A stretch of DNA of 18,136 nt from Phycisphaerales bacterium UBA2421 (GTDB lineage Bacteria > Planctomycetota > Phycisphaerae > Tepidisphaerales > Tepidisphaeraceae): the NCBI GenBank assembly GCA_002343075.1, contig DDRH01000067.1, positions 161,479 to 179,614 on the forward strand, given 5' to 3'. A program made the translations under genes and the position numbers. The notes beneath the pieces were generated by a model. The model had not been told where the DNA came from. It worked only from the letters and a program-made list of their open reading frames with translations, and did no database searches. This document shows positions 1 to 8,070 of the stretch, one piece after another. Position 1 is the first letter of the stretch, and every line of letters starts with the position of its first letter.

Positions 1-728
1 GGCGATTCTTCCCATCGGCGGCGGCGGTCTGTGAGGATGCGTTTCAGCAGGTCGCTGGCCGACTCCGTGGATTTGTTCTGCTTTCGCCAGGCTGCGGTCA
101 ATCGGCCTTCGACGGCGGCCTTGAGCACGGATGCACGGTAGCGGTCGAGATTCCGACGCACCCGCTCCAGCAACGCCACGCCTTTGTCCAGATCGCTGAA
201 CAGCTCGTCAATCTTTTCAAGGATGCGAATCTGTGCACCGTGCGGCGCGACAGGAAGATCAAGCTCCTCGAGAAAGAACGTCGGCACACGCATCTGACCT
301 GCCGAGCCGGTCATGCGAGATCGAGCCAATCGACGAAATGATTCCTGCGAGAGAAAGCGGCTGATCCAAGCTGCCTCGATGTTTCGTTTGGGGCGGATGA
401 CGTGAAACTCGGTCGATCCGAAGCCGACATCGTGAGGCAGCTTTGGGACGACGCACACCTTCCCGTTTTCCATGCAGGGCGTGATCTTGGCAAACAGAAC
501 ATCGCCGGATTGAAAGTTCGTGTATCCTTTCTTGACCTCGCCATAACGTCGGATGACTGGCCGCGCCAGTCCGCCGTGCTGCTCTTCTACAGCTGCCATC
601 GGCGCAAATGTCACGGGCGACGAATCGCCCACGGAGCCACGGGCCAACCCAGGATTGATCTCCGCGATCTGCGGTAGCAGCGGACGCTGCCAGCCCAAAG
701 GAAGTTGGTCTCGGTTCCGATCATTCAT
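1..728 (-). CDS. hsdS: Type I restriction-modification specificity subunit HsdS (N-terminal part, runs off the window)
   Basis: This is the 5' part of a specificity subunit, which directs a type I methylase and nuclease complex to its split DNA target. The reading frame is open from the ATG at 728 to the window edge (242 codons). It shows the family's marks in order: LPLGW near the start (residues 9-13), INPG, a segment VTFAPMAAVEE, GDVLFAKITPCMENGK, GFGSTEFHVIRP, then MTGSAGQMRVP, which closes the first target-recognition domain. A helical spacer follows with KIDELFSDLDKGV, then YRASVLKAAVEGRLT. The second recognition domain should lie beyond position 1. The gene starts 9 bases after the stop of the preceding gene and has only a weak ribosome site, so translational coupling is likely. 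hsdM is not visible and probably follows. The family is certain; the target sequence cannot be read from this. Confidence 0.95.
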   Translation of the reverse strand, partial: MNDRNRDQLPLGWQRPLLPQIAEINPGLARGSVGDSSPVTFAPMAAVEEQHGGLARPVIRRYGEVKKGYTNFQSGDVLFAKITPCMENGKVCVVPKLPHDVGFGSTEFHVIRPKRNIEAAWISRFLSQESFRRLARSRMTGSAGQMRVPTFFLEELDLPVAPHGAQIRILEKIDELFSDLDKGVALLERVRRNLDRYRASVLKAAVEGRLTAAWRKQNKSTESASDLLKRILTDRRRRWEES

Positions 729-737
729 GGGAAACGC

Positions 738-1361
738 TTACCCGAGTTGCGCCAATTGTTTCTGAGATTCTTCGATTTCACTCTTCAGGCGTGAAACTTC
801 GTTTCCAATTGGATCGGGATCGCGCGGGCGTGTGAAGGTCGTCTTTCGTGACCGCTCCAGGGTCTCGATTCTTCTCGTGTTGTACTCGATCAGGAAACGA
901 AGCCGGTCCTGCTCCGTGCCGGTCTTCGTAGCGGCAGCTAAGAGCGCGAGTGCATCCGCGATCTGCGCCTGTATCCGTGTCGTCTCTCCAAGAACCTCGG
1001 CGAGGGTGTACTGGTCGTTGGCTTGATCCTGCAGCTCCTGATGTGCGCGGCGTTCTTGCTTCCTAGACTCAAAAACTTGAAACATCAGCGCGGTCGCTAC
1101 CAGGATTGCGGACAGGCCGCTGAACAATGCGTTGAGGCCGCCAAACATGTCGCCGAAAATCCCCGGATTCTGAATCGGGCGCGTTGTCGGAGTTCCATTC
1201 TCTTGAAGGTTCGGAAAGACCGTGGGAACCACGACGAGATTTGCGAGCCAAAGGACGATCATCCCGACAGCCAAACCAATCGTCCAATTTTTCAATGCCG
1301 AGAGCTGTTTCCCTTCCATCGATTCCGCGTCGGTGACGACTTGTCTCGTTTCTTGCGTCAT
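738..1361 (-). CDS. Two-TM coiled-coil membrane protein inside the hsd operon, PutAbiC-like
   Basis: A 207-residue protein of unproven function. Residues 27-49 form a strongly hydrophobic helix. A second membrane segment at about 75-96 follows the motif GIFGDMFGGLNALFSGLSA (67-85). The rest (97-205) is charged, heptad-like coiled coil. The FGD-FGxLNALFSGL arrangement next to a membrane helix and a Q/E/R-rich helix is what I recall from proteins annotated as putative phage abortive infection proteins; I could not run a profile search. It begins 10 bases after the stop of hsdR, with AGGAG about 7 bases before the ATG, and ends 9 bases before hsdS, so it is clearly an operon member. It is not a canonical type I RM component. 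It could be an accessory defence effector, a membrane anchor, or a passenger gene. Confidence 0.75.
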   Translation of the reverse strand: MTQETRQVVTDAESMEGKQLSALKNWTIGLAVGMIVLWLANLVVVPTVFPNLQENGTPTTRPIQNPGIFGDMFGGLNALFSGLSAILVATALMFQVFESRKQERRAHQELQDQANDQYTLAEVLGETTRIQAQIADALALLAAATKTGTEQDRLRFLIEYNTRRIETLERSRKTTFTRPRDPDPIGNEVSRLKSEIEESQKQLAQLG

Positions 1362-1371
1362 TCGCGTGCTC

Positions 1372-4200
1372 CTATGCCACCAACTTCTCGTTCAGTTCCG
1401 CTATCAGCATGTCCAACTGGTCGCCGAATAGCTGATGCGCTTTGCCAAGATTTCCCTGCTGCGCAAACCATCCGCTTTGGAAATCTTCGCGCTCAATTGC
1501 AACGCTGGTCGCGATGTGCTCGGCGATCTTGTCGAGCCATTGTCGCTGATCCTTCGTGAACATCGTGCCGGCCGCCTGCTGCTCGTCGAGCCATCGGCGA
1601 TATCGCTGCGTGACAACCGACTCGAACGGCGTCAGCGGCTCGGCCGGATCGACGGTGTGCAGGATGAGCGAAACGATGTCAACGAGCTGCCTGCCGCCGC
1701 TGCCCTTGACCTTCGATTTCTCTAACGCTTCGTAGGCGAGCCAAAGGTCTTGGGGCGTGAGGTTCAAGGGCGGGCGTTGGATACGCTGCGCCAGGTCTTT
1801 CACGTCCTCAAATTTGATCTTGTTGGCGAAGCGACGGGAATAAATGAGCTGAAGCGCAATGATCTCGGCGCGGTTGTCCTCGATCCACTGCTTGAACGAC
1901 TGGACTTTGCCCTTGGCTTTGTCGAGAGCGGCCTGATCGAACCCGGCTGAGAGAACATCATCCATGCTAATGCGGTCTATGGTCTGCTCGTTCTGTTGCA
2001 GGATTTCGAGCAGGCGGCGACGGAACTGCGGCTTGAGCACTGGCGCAACGGCAGCACCAACGAGCTGCTGCGTCGATTGCTGGAGCTGTTGTGGCGTTGG
2101 TTCTGCGTTCTCAGGCAGACCGCAGGCGGCTATCTGCTCGTCGGGGTCGATGGATTTCAGCAGATTGCCGGTGATCGCGGCAAGATCAACGCCTCCCGCA
2201 ATCTGTTTCAATTCTTCGCGCTGCTCGTCGGTGATTTGCTGATCAGCGCGGGCAAGTCGGGCTGCGAGCGTGGATAAGGCATCAGGATCGGCCCCGCCCA
2301 TGCCGACGTATTCCAGGACTTTCTTCAAGCTGACGGTCGGTTGGCGGTCGAGCGGCGCGTTCTCGCTCTTGTCGTGCTCGCAGACGCCAACCGCATCGAC
2401 AATGACAAAATGCGTTTTCGCATTGGCGTCGGGCGTGACCGCCTTGAGGTCGTCGGGCTTGATGACGCGGACGCCGCGACCTTTCATCTGATCGAAGAAG
2501 TTCTGCGAGCGGATGTTCCGCATGAACATTACGATTTCCAGCGGCTTCACGTCGGTGCCGGTTGCGACCATATCAACCGTAACGGCGATACGCGGCATGA
2601 AGCCGTTGCGGAAGGCCGTGAGAACATCCCCAGGCGTCAGGTTCGATACTTTTTCATACGTGATGATCTCGCTGGTCGTGCCATCCGCGTTCTGCTGCGA
2701 TTTCTTGATGCGGATGAAACCCGTTTTGTAAGTGATCTTCTGGCAGAAGTCGTTGCCGCGCCCGAACTCTTCACGCACGATCTCGACGATATCTTCGGCG
2801 TGGCTGTCGTCCTTGGCGAAGATGAGGGTCTTTGGCACTTCGGTTCGGCCGGGAAAGATTTCGGTGAACAGTTTGTCGTGGAAAGTTCGTATGACGGTCC
2901 TGATCTGATCGACGGCAACCACGTCCTTGTCGAGTTGATTTGGAGCGTAAACGAAGTCATCGTCGAGAAGTTCCTGCCGCTTCTTTCGCGTGATGCGGTC
3001 GCGCCTATCAACGTAGTTGCCGGACTCGACCGTGCTGCCTGCTGCGGTAATCTTCGTGTTGATGCGATACACGTCGTAGTTGACGTTAACGCCATCGGCC
3101 ACGGCCTTGGCATGGCCGTATTCCATGACGAGGTTGCGATTGAAGAAACCGATGGTCGCCTTCGCCGGCGTCGCAGTGAGGCCGATGAGAAAGCCGTCGA
3201 AGTATTCGAGCACCTGCCGCCAGAGGTTGTAAATCGAGCGGTGGCACTCATCGATCACGATGAAGTCGAAGGTTTCGATTGGGATGTTGGGATTGTACTT
3301 GACCGGTACCGGCGGCGCGTTGAACGGCTGGTGACTGTCGAACATCGACCCTTGCTCGTTGGCGGCGTCGAACTCCGGTTCGCCTTGCAGCATCGAATAG
3401 AGACGCTGCACGGTCGTGATGCAGACACGACTGACGGAATCGATGCTGTTCGTGCGAAGGAGTTGAATGTTGTAGATGTCGCTGAACCGCCGGCCGTCGT
3501 CGGGCGGTCGGAACTGACTGAACTCCGTGTTGGTCTGATCGCCGAGGTTTGAGCGATCCACGAGGAACAAAACGCGCCTTGCATCACCATGCTTGATGAG
3601 CCGGTAGATGAAGTTGGCGGCGGTGAAGGTTTTGCCACTGCCGGTACTCATCTGAATTAGAGCGCGCGGTCGAGCAGCGGCGAGAGAGCGTTCCAGCTTG
3701 GTCACTGCTTCGACCTGCGCGCTCCACATCGCGCCGGGATCGAGAGCGGGCAGTTGACGCAGCCGACCGCGAAGTTGCGCCGGTGCGTTTACGAACTCAA
3801 GCAACGTCTTTGGCTTATGAAAATGAAAGACATCGCGGCTGCGCGGGTCGGGGTCGAGGTTATTCGTGAACCGAATCTCCTCCCCTGTACTCTCGTATGC
3901 GAACGCAAGAGGGCGGCGATACGCAGGCAAGTTATCCGGCAGGCCATCAGAATATCGCGCGGATTGCAGCTCGACACCCGTAAGCGTGTGGCCAACGGGT
4001 TTGGCCTCAACGACGCCGATGACCTTCCGATCCACGTACAGCAGGTAGTCCGCGAAACCGAAGCCCGATTTCATCGGAAATTCGCGCACGGCAATACCGA
4101 ACCCTGCGGTCAGGTCAAGATCGTCTCGGTTTTGGACGATCCAACCCGCCTGCGCGAGCTTCTGGTCGATGAGCAGCCTGGCTTTTGCCTCTGGCGACAT
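1372..4200 (-). CDS. hsdR: Type I restriction enzyme R subunit (nuclease plus DEAD/H translocase), EcoEI-like
   Basis: A 942-residue motor and nuclease subunit of a type I restriction complex. It translocates unmodified DNA using ATP and cuts at a distance. Visible domains: an N-terminal PD-(D/E)xK nuclease with D51 and E65-A-K67; Walker A STGSGKT at 185-191; Walker B DECH at 317-320; motif III TATP at 342-345; motif V VATGTD at 545-550; motif VI QMKGRGVR at 571-578. About 330 C-terminal residues fit the EcoEI/EcoAI R C-terminal domain that contacts the methylase. Length and layout match the EcoEI branch rather than EcoKI. The N-terminus (KLAQAGWIVQNRDDLDL) is typical, so ATG 4200 is accepted although the ribosome site before it is weak. 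All catalytic motifs are intact, so it should be active. It is followed at once by the membrane gene and hsdS. Confidence 0.96.
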   Translation of the reverse strand: MSPEAKARLLIDQKLAQAGWIVQNRDDLDLTAGFGIAVREFPMKSGFGFADYLLYVDRKVIGVVEAKPVGHTLTGVELQSARYSDGLPDNLPAYRRPLAFAYESTGEEIRFTNNLDPDPRSRDVFHFHKPKTLLEFVNAPAQLRGRLRQLPALDPGAMWSAQVEAVTKLERSLAAARPRALIQMSTGSGKTFTAANFIYRLIKHGDARRVLFLVDRSNLGDQTNTEFSQFRPPDDGRRFSDIYNIQLLRTNSIDSVSRVCITTVQRLYSMLQGEPEFDAANEQGSMFDSHQPFNAPPVPVKYNPNIPIETFDFIVIDECHRSIYNLWRQVLEYFDGFLIGLTATPAKATIGFFNRNLVMEYGHAKAVADGVNVNYDVYRINTKITAAGSTVESGNYVDRRDRITRKKRQELLDDDFVYAPNQLDKDVVAVDQIRTVIRTFHDKLFTEIFPGRTEVPKTLIFAKDDSHAEDIVEIVREEFGRGNDFCQKITYKTGFIRIKKSQQNADGTTSEIITYEKVSNLTPGDVLTAFRNGFMPRIAVTVDMVATGTDVKPLEIVMFMRNIRSQNFFDQMKGRGVRVIKPDDLKAVTPDANAKTHFVIVDAVGVCEHDKSENAPLDRQPTVSLKKVLEYVGMGGADPDALSTLAARLARADQQITDEQREELKQIAGGVDLAAITGNLLKSIDPDEQIAACGLPENAEPTPQQLQQSTQQLVGAAVAPVLKPQFRRRLLEILQQNEQTIDRISMDDVLSAGFDQAALDKAKGKVQSFKQWIEDNRAEIIALQLIYSRRFANKIKFEDVKDLAQRIQRPPLNLTPQDLWLAYEALEKSKVKGSGGRQLVDIVSLILHTVDPAEPLTPFESVVTQRYRRWLDEQQAAGTMFTKDQRQWLDKIAEHIATSVAIEREDFQSGWFAQQGNLGKAHQLFGDQLDMLIAELNEKLVA

Positions 4201-4348
4201 TCGCGCTGTCCAGGAAACGACCGCAATTGCATTGCCGAGAGGATGATGTGAGCGCGCTCAGCCCAGCCTTCGGTCGACGGTATCGTAATGTTAGAGGCTA
4301 CTTGCACCAAATCCCCGCTGAAAGATCCAGATCGCCATGCCTCTCCGT

Positions 4349-5794
4349 TCAGCGGTAATCGGCGAACAATTCCGGCCGCGTAAGCATCAGAATCGCCAAC
4401 CTCGCTGCAACCTTGGTCATTTCGTTTGCGTGTTCTCGGGTGCAGTCAAGCGCGCCATTGTGGTGGCCTAACTCATGGATCAGCAAATCGACGTGCTGTG
4501 CGTTTGTTGCCGAGGGGTGGTTGAACCATTCCGGACCGAGCACCCCTACGTTGATCGCCAGGTCTATCGCATCGGCACCGTTTGGCCCGCAGCTTGCGGC
4601 GTTCGTCACGGACGGACTGTTTGACCAGGTCCACGACGCGATCGACTTGTTAAGAGTTAAGCGGCACAGCAGCTCGGCAAACTGCCGAAACCTTCGCATA
4701 CCCGCCGTGATTCGCTCTTCGGGTAGCGGTGTTGTGGTTACATAATGCTTTGGCCGCAACTGGTTAGCGCTCGGGATGGCGCCCACCTCTTTCAATGCTT
4801 TCCACGTTTCGAGATCGAAGGCATTCGGCGGCACGGGCGTGTGTCCCTCTGCAAAGAGTTCGCCACCAGCCTCGCGGTTGAAGTCGATGACGTACCGTTT
4901 CTCGCCGAAACGTGCGCGCATCAATGTCACGCGCGTTTCAGGTTTGGCAGCAACAATTCCATCCGTAACCCCCTTGTTGGCAGCGTCTGCGGGAGTCAAC
5001 AAATCGGCCGTGACGTCCAGCGCAGCGCCGCGGAGTCTTTTGAGATAGCTCGGGTGAACGTTGTTGCGATTGATCGGCAGCGGAACACGCTGCCGCACGT
5101 CGTAGTGGAACACGTCGCCGGTCGCCACGACCGGTATGCCGAGCTCGAAAATGCTGGCAACTTCACCCGCTTTTACCGCGTAGATGTCGATTCGGGTTTT
5201 TCTTTCTGTTCGTCTGAGGTCGCCACTCTCATCGGCGTACTCGGTCGGCAAGGTCGTTTCGACAGTCCGGACGGGCGTGCGGCTGGGTATTGCATGGCCG
5301 TTAAATGTCAGTGTGACGCTCTCCGGAACGAGAATGTGCTTGAGCCGTTGGCACGCCTGGGCGTAATCCGCTTCGGTCGCCCTCAACCGACACTCGATGA
5401 TCGTTCCTCTCTCAGTTGATTTGGAAGAACGTCGGCGCCGATCATTGAGAACGTCAAAAACGAGCGTGCCACTGGTGCTCGTAATGAACACTTCTTGGCA
5501 TCGTGCAATCACCCACTTCTCACCGAAGCAGAATCGGCCCCGCTTCGTCGGATCGTCCTTTTTCTTCGAAGGGGCAAACACCGTGTACGCATCGCGGAGA
5601 TCTTCGAAGCCGACCGGGCTGTCGTCCGTCACCCGCAGCAGATAGTCATGCCGGCCGAGGTGTTCGAAGTTCACGTCCACTCGAGAAGCATTCTCATCCA
5701 AGGCATTTGCAACGAGCTCTTCTACCATTCTGCTTACGGGTCGACCGGCAAACACCTGCCTGAAGCCTTTCGTGTTCAAGTCAAATATCGCCAT
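4349..5794 (-). CDS. GHKL (Hsp90/MutL/MORC-type) ATPase with C-terminal HExxH zinc-peptidase-like motif
   Basis: A 481-residue protein. The N-terminal third has the three ATP-binding boxes of the GHKL fold: VEELVANALDE (24-34, N box with N30), VTDDSPVGF (55-63, G1 box) and GRFCFGEK (86-93, G2 box with lid). The middle looks like the second sensor domain of MutL/MORC-type enzymes. The last 50 residues contain IHELGHHNGALDCTREH with HExxH at 440-444 and several downstream His/Glu residues that could supply a third zinc ligand. GHKL ATPases beside restriction systems have been described as relatives of eukaryotic MORC proteins; the peptidase-like tail is seen here directly, but its activity is inferred. 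It starts at ATG 5794 behind an AGGA-type ribosome site and lies 148 bases upstream of hsdR in the same direction. It could be part of the RM locus or an independent defence gene. Confidence 0.85.
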   Translation of the reverse strand: MAIFDLNTKGFRQVFAGRPVSRMVEELVANALDENASRVDVNFEHLGRHDYLLRVTDDSPVGFEDLRDAYTVFAPSKKKDDPTKRGRFCFGEKWVIARCQEVFITSTSGTLVFDVLNDRRRRSSKSTERGTIIECRLRATEADYAQACQRLKHILVPESVTLTFNGHAIPSRTPVRTVETTLPTEYADESGDLRRTERKTRIDIYAVKAGEVASIFELGIPVVATGDVFHYDVRQRVPLPINRNNVHPSYLKRLRGAALDVTADLLTPADAANKGVTDGIVAAKPETRVTLMRARFGEKRYVIDFNREAGGELFAEGHTPVPPNAFDLETWKALKEVGAIPSANQLRPKHYVTTTPLPEERITAGMRRFRQFAELLCRLTLNKSIASWTWSNSPSVTNAASCGPNGADAIDLAINVGVLGPEWFNHPSATNAQHVDLLIHELGHHNGALDCTREHANEMTKVAARLAILMLTRPELFADYR

Positions 5795-5989
5795 ATCCTT
5801 GTCCTGCGACTTCCTGCGTCGTCTTGGAAGTTATGGTGACATCGACCGCGATGTAGCCTGAGATGCGTGGTGATTACCGGATCGATTTGGTGCAATCTGA
5901 ATCGTCCGTTTCGAGGCGGACGGTTGTCAGACTAGACGAACAACGTCAACTGGCATCGATCACGTCGGGTTGCTTCAGCGTCGTTGCGG
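5795..5989. other. Intergenic stretch upstream of the GHKL gene
   Basis: No gene is supported here. It should hold the promoter for the minus-strand GHKL-hsd operon, but I found no convincing -35/-10 pair. One small inverted repeat is clear: CGTCCG at 5903-5908 pairs with CGGACG at 5917-5922 around an 8-base loop. It may be an operator or the 3' hairpin of a transcript. Confidence 0.4.
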
Positions 5990-7300
5990 CTACCAACCGC
6001 ATGCGGCGTTCGCGGGCCTCACCAGCCTGATTTGAAGCAGCCCGTAGAGCATGGCGCGCCGAGAGGTGCTCACCATGCTCGACGAGAGCTCACGGAACTA
6101 ATCCTGATTCAATTGAGTCAGTCAATCTCCGTGTTTCTACTCGATGTTGTTTCTCCCGATGAATCGGGGGCGACGGAGACAGACCATCGGCCGAGGCGAC
6201 TGCCTCCACCGATGGCCGCAAGACTTGAAGCGGGTGACACTTCAGTAACGGTTCACAAGACCTACCGCTGAAGCCAATCCCCCGTGCGGGACGAGGGTGT
6301 CCAACCGGACGCTCGCGCAACGCACGCCGGCGTGGGGAGCCTGGGCGCAGCAATGCGTGCCGGCCGGACTTTCACGAGTCCGGGTACTGCGTGAGGAAGC
6401 AGCCTGTTCATTGCGAACAAGCCACTCCATCAAAGCGCGGACGCGAAGAGCTCAACCATGAAAGGCCCGAAAGGATGAGAATCCCGACAGGGCTTGCCGG
6501 TCAGCGAAGTCGGAGACGGTGCCGAACCGCGTGAATGATCGATCGTCGAGGATAGGGGAAGCTTGCACGTTCGTACCCCGAAAGCCCGACACGCCTGAAG
6601 CGTGACGGGGTGACTGCGCCGCCGGCGGAAGCCGCGGACGTACGACGATGGTCCAGCTTCGAGCGAATCGAAGCGAGCGACGTGACCGACTTTGCGACAA
6701 GTTTTGGCTAATCCGGGAATCTCTGCAGCGGCCGGGCGTGGTGCGCCCGGCATCGCGGCGTCGTGGCCGCGAGAAGTTACCGCCGCAGAGAGGGAGTGTG
6801 TCCTGAGTAGGAGAGGGCCGGGAGGCCCGCCGGTCCTGCTGCAAGGCAGTGGCAGAACGGTCTGGTCGTCGGAGTAACGGGTGGTGCCGACTCCGCAGGC
6901 AGCTTTTGCCGCCAGCGACGAAAGGGATGACGGGCGTAAGTAAAGCCCGACGTGATCGATGGCCGCAAACCCCGGCCCGGTGGCGCCCTGAAAAGCAGGT
7001 GCATCATCGGGCCGGGCGTGCGGTCCGAAAGGCTGTTGCACGTGGTCAAAGTCGATCGCTCCCTGGCGGGAGCGGTGGACTTTGGCGACGCGATGACAAC
7101 GGACAGGCGAGGTGTACTCGCCGTCCGGCAGAAGGTTCTTGAGCGCGACCGCCATAATTGGGCGACTGCAATAAAGAATGTGCCCGCGAAGCGGGCCGAT
7201 GTTGCAGGGGCACTGTCGGCGGTCGCGCAGGGAGGTGCTCTAAGCAAAGGATTTGGGCTTTAGGACGTTGTGCCCGTGCAATACAACGTCCACCATTAAC
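5990..7300 (+). ncRNA. Large structured RNA candidate (about 1.3 kb), class unknown
   Basis: No credible protein gene covers this stretch, yet it is filled with exact helices: 6047-6054/6073-6080 (8 bp); 6126-6132/6173-6179 (7 bp) enclosing 6155-6159/6164-6168; 6184-6190/6209-6215 (7 bp) with inner 6193-6197/6202-6206; 6240-6245/6268-6273; 6292-6302/6307-6317; 6364-6370/6377-6383 (7 bp); 6656-6662/6668-6674 (7 bp); 6731-6738/6744-6751 (8 bp) and 6753-6759/6766-6772 (7 bp), both inside 6721-6726/6785-6790, forming a three-way junction; 6971-6979/7008-7016 (9 bp); 7057-7063/7068-7074 (7 bp, TGGC loop); 7106-7111/7117-7122 extended by 7101-7104/7123-7126; 7143-7153/7218-7228 (11 bp) around 7166-7171/7202-7207 and 7182-7187/7191-7196. 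G.U pairs (6298.6311, 6296.6313, 6108.6117, 6985.7000) would be A.C on the other strand, so the plus strand is the RNA. No group II domain V was recognised. The ends are approximate. Confidence 0.7.
7263..7291 (+). promoter_or_regulatory. 9-bp hairpin just before the 7318 ORF
   Basis: A perfect stem, GGACGTTGT at 7263-7271 against ACAACGTCC at 7283-7291, with an 11-base loop. It is the last strong helix of the structured stretch and lies 26 bases before the ATG at 7318, so it may be the 3' terminal helix of the RNA or a translation-control element for the ORF. No U-run follows, so it is not an ordinary terminator. Confidence 0.55.
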
Positions 7301-7317
7301 CGCGCATAACAACCGGC

Positions 7318-7899
7318 ATGACGGCCTTCGTGGCAGATTCGGTGAGCGCTTTCGTGAGGCGGCTGGCAGTGAACCTGATTCCCAATGGTTACTGGTTCTA
7401 TGTGTCGGGAAGCATCCCGGTCGACAAGGACCCGCTAACAGTCGATGCGAAGTTCATCGAGATGCATGATCTCAACCAGTCCAAACACGCACGCTACCGC
7501 CGGCGCTTGGCCGGGCAGGCTTCGGTGGCGTACGTACGGTATGAGCAGGAGTTCATCCTGCTCGCGACCCACGGCGAACACGCCTTCTTCGAACGCGAAG
7601 CCGGGCAGATTCTCGACCTCCGCCGCCGGCCGGTTCGGTTTCATGGGTACTCGATCAGCTACCGAAATGGGCATGCGTCGGTGCGGATTCATACCACCGA
7701 ATACACTCGATTGCAGCGATATCTCGACAAGCAGTCTGTAGACTGGTCCGACCTGAAGCTTCAGCACGCTCTTGACTCACTCGGCTTTGACCCGTACGCG
7801 CCGGTACGCCAGCAACTGGCGGGTCTTAAACGTCGTATTCAACGTCGGCGGTGGGCGTGCCGACCTCGGCTCGACAATTGCCGTGACCTCGACTATTAG
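7318..7899 (+). CDS. Uncharacterised small basic protein following the structured RNA
   Basis: A 193-residue ORF that I cannot assign to a named family. It is rich in Arg/Lys with blocks that look conserved: RRLAVNLIPNGYWFYVSGSIP (from residue 14), the basic stretch KHARYRRRLAGQ (56-67), FILLATHGEHAFFEREAG (79-96), PVRFHGYSISYRNGHASVRI (from 105) and DPYAPVRQQL (158-167). There is no signal peptide or membrane helix. It lacks the RuvC and HNH motifs of IscB/IsrB, reverse-transcriptase motifs, and transposase DDE or HUH motifs. The ATG lacks a visible Shine-Dalgarno site, and the ORF begins directly after the structured RNA on the same strand, so translation may depend on the RNA. The last 25 residues are Arg-rich and may reflect an eroded or frameshifted C-terminus. 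An RNA-binding role is inferred from context and charge only. Confidence 0.6.
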   Translation: MTAFVADSVSAFVRRLAVNLIPNGYWFYVSGSIPVDKDPLTVDAKFIEMHDLNQSKHARYRRRLAGQASVAYVRYEQEFILLATHGEHAFFEREAGQILDLRRRPVRFHGYSISYRNGHASVRIHTTEYTRLQRYLDKQSVDWSDLKLQHALDSLGFDPYAPVRQQLAGLKRRIQRRRWACRPRLDNCRDLDY

Positions 7900-8070
7900 G
7901 CATCTCACATGAAAATTGCGCATATGTTGACGGCACCCCTTGCCACCTACTGCTGAACGTGTCGTAGCCTTGCCATCTTCTCGTGATCGCACACTGCCCA
8001 GTCCAAAGATTCTTGTCCACGACGAATTGGTTGGGGGTAGGCTGTGTCAGTGACCCGCAGCGGAGTTCGG
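7900..8070. other. Gap between converging genes
   Basis: This 171-base gap separates the 3' ends of the plus-strand ORF at 7899 and the minus-strand operon ending at 8071. I see no strong terminator hairpin with a T-run on either strand and no gene. Confidence 0.4.

Noticed and set aside
2341..3552. 403-codon plus-strand ORF
   Set aside because: It lies wholly antisense to the intact hsdR gene, whose catalytic motifs are all conserved. Its protein shows no domain and reads as the Val/Asp-rich mirror of the GC-rich coding strand.
6430..7155. 241-codon minus-strand ORF over the structured region
   Set aside because: Low-complexity Arg/Pro/Ser protein without a domain; the DNA is explained by hairpins. 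Several other frames are open here too because of GC content.
5990..7899. Group II intron, or IscB/IsrB with omega-RNA
   Set aside because: No domain V-like 34-base hairpin and no reverse transcriptase; the following ORF lacks RuvC, HNH and the typical IscB N-terminus. The RNA is also much longer than an omega-RNA.
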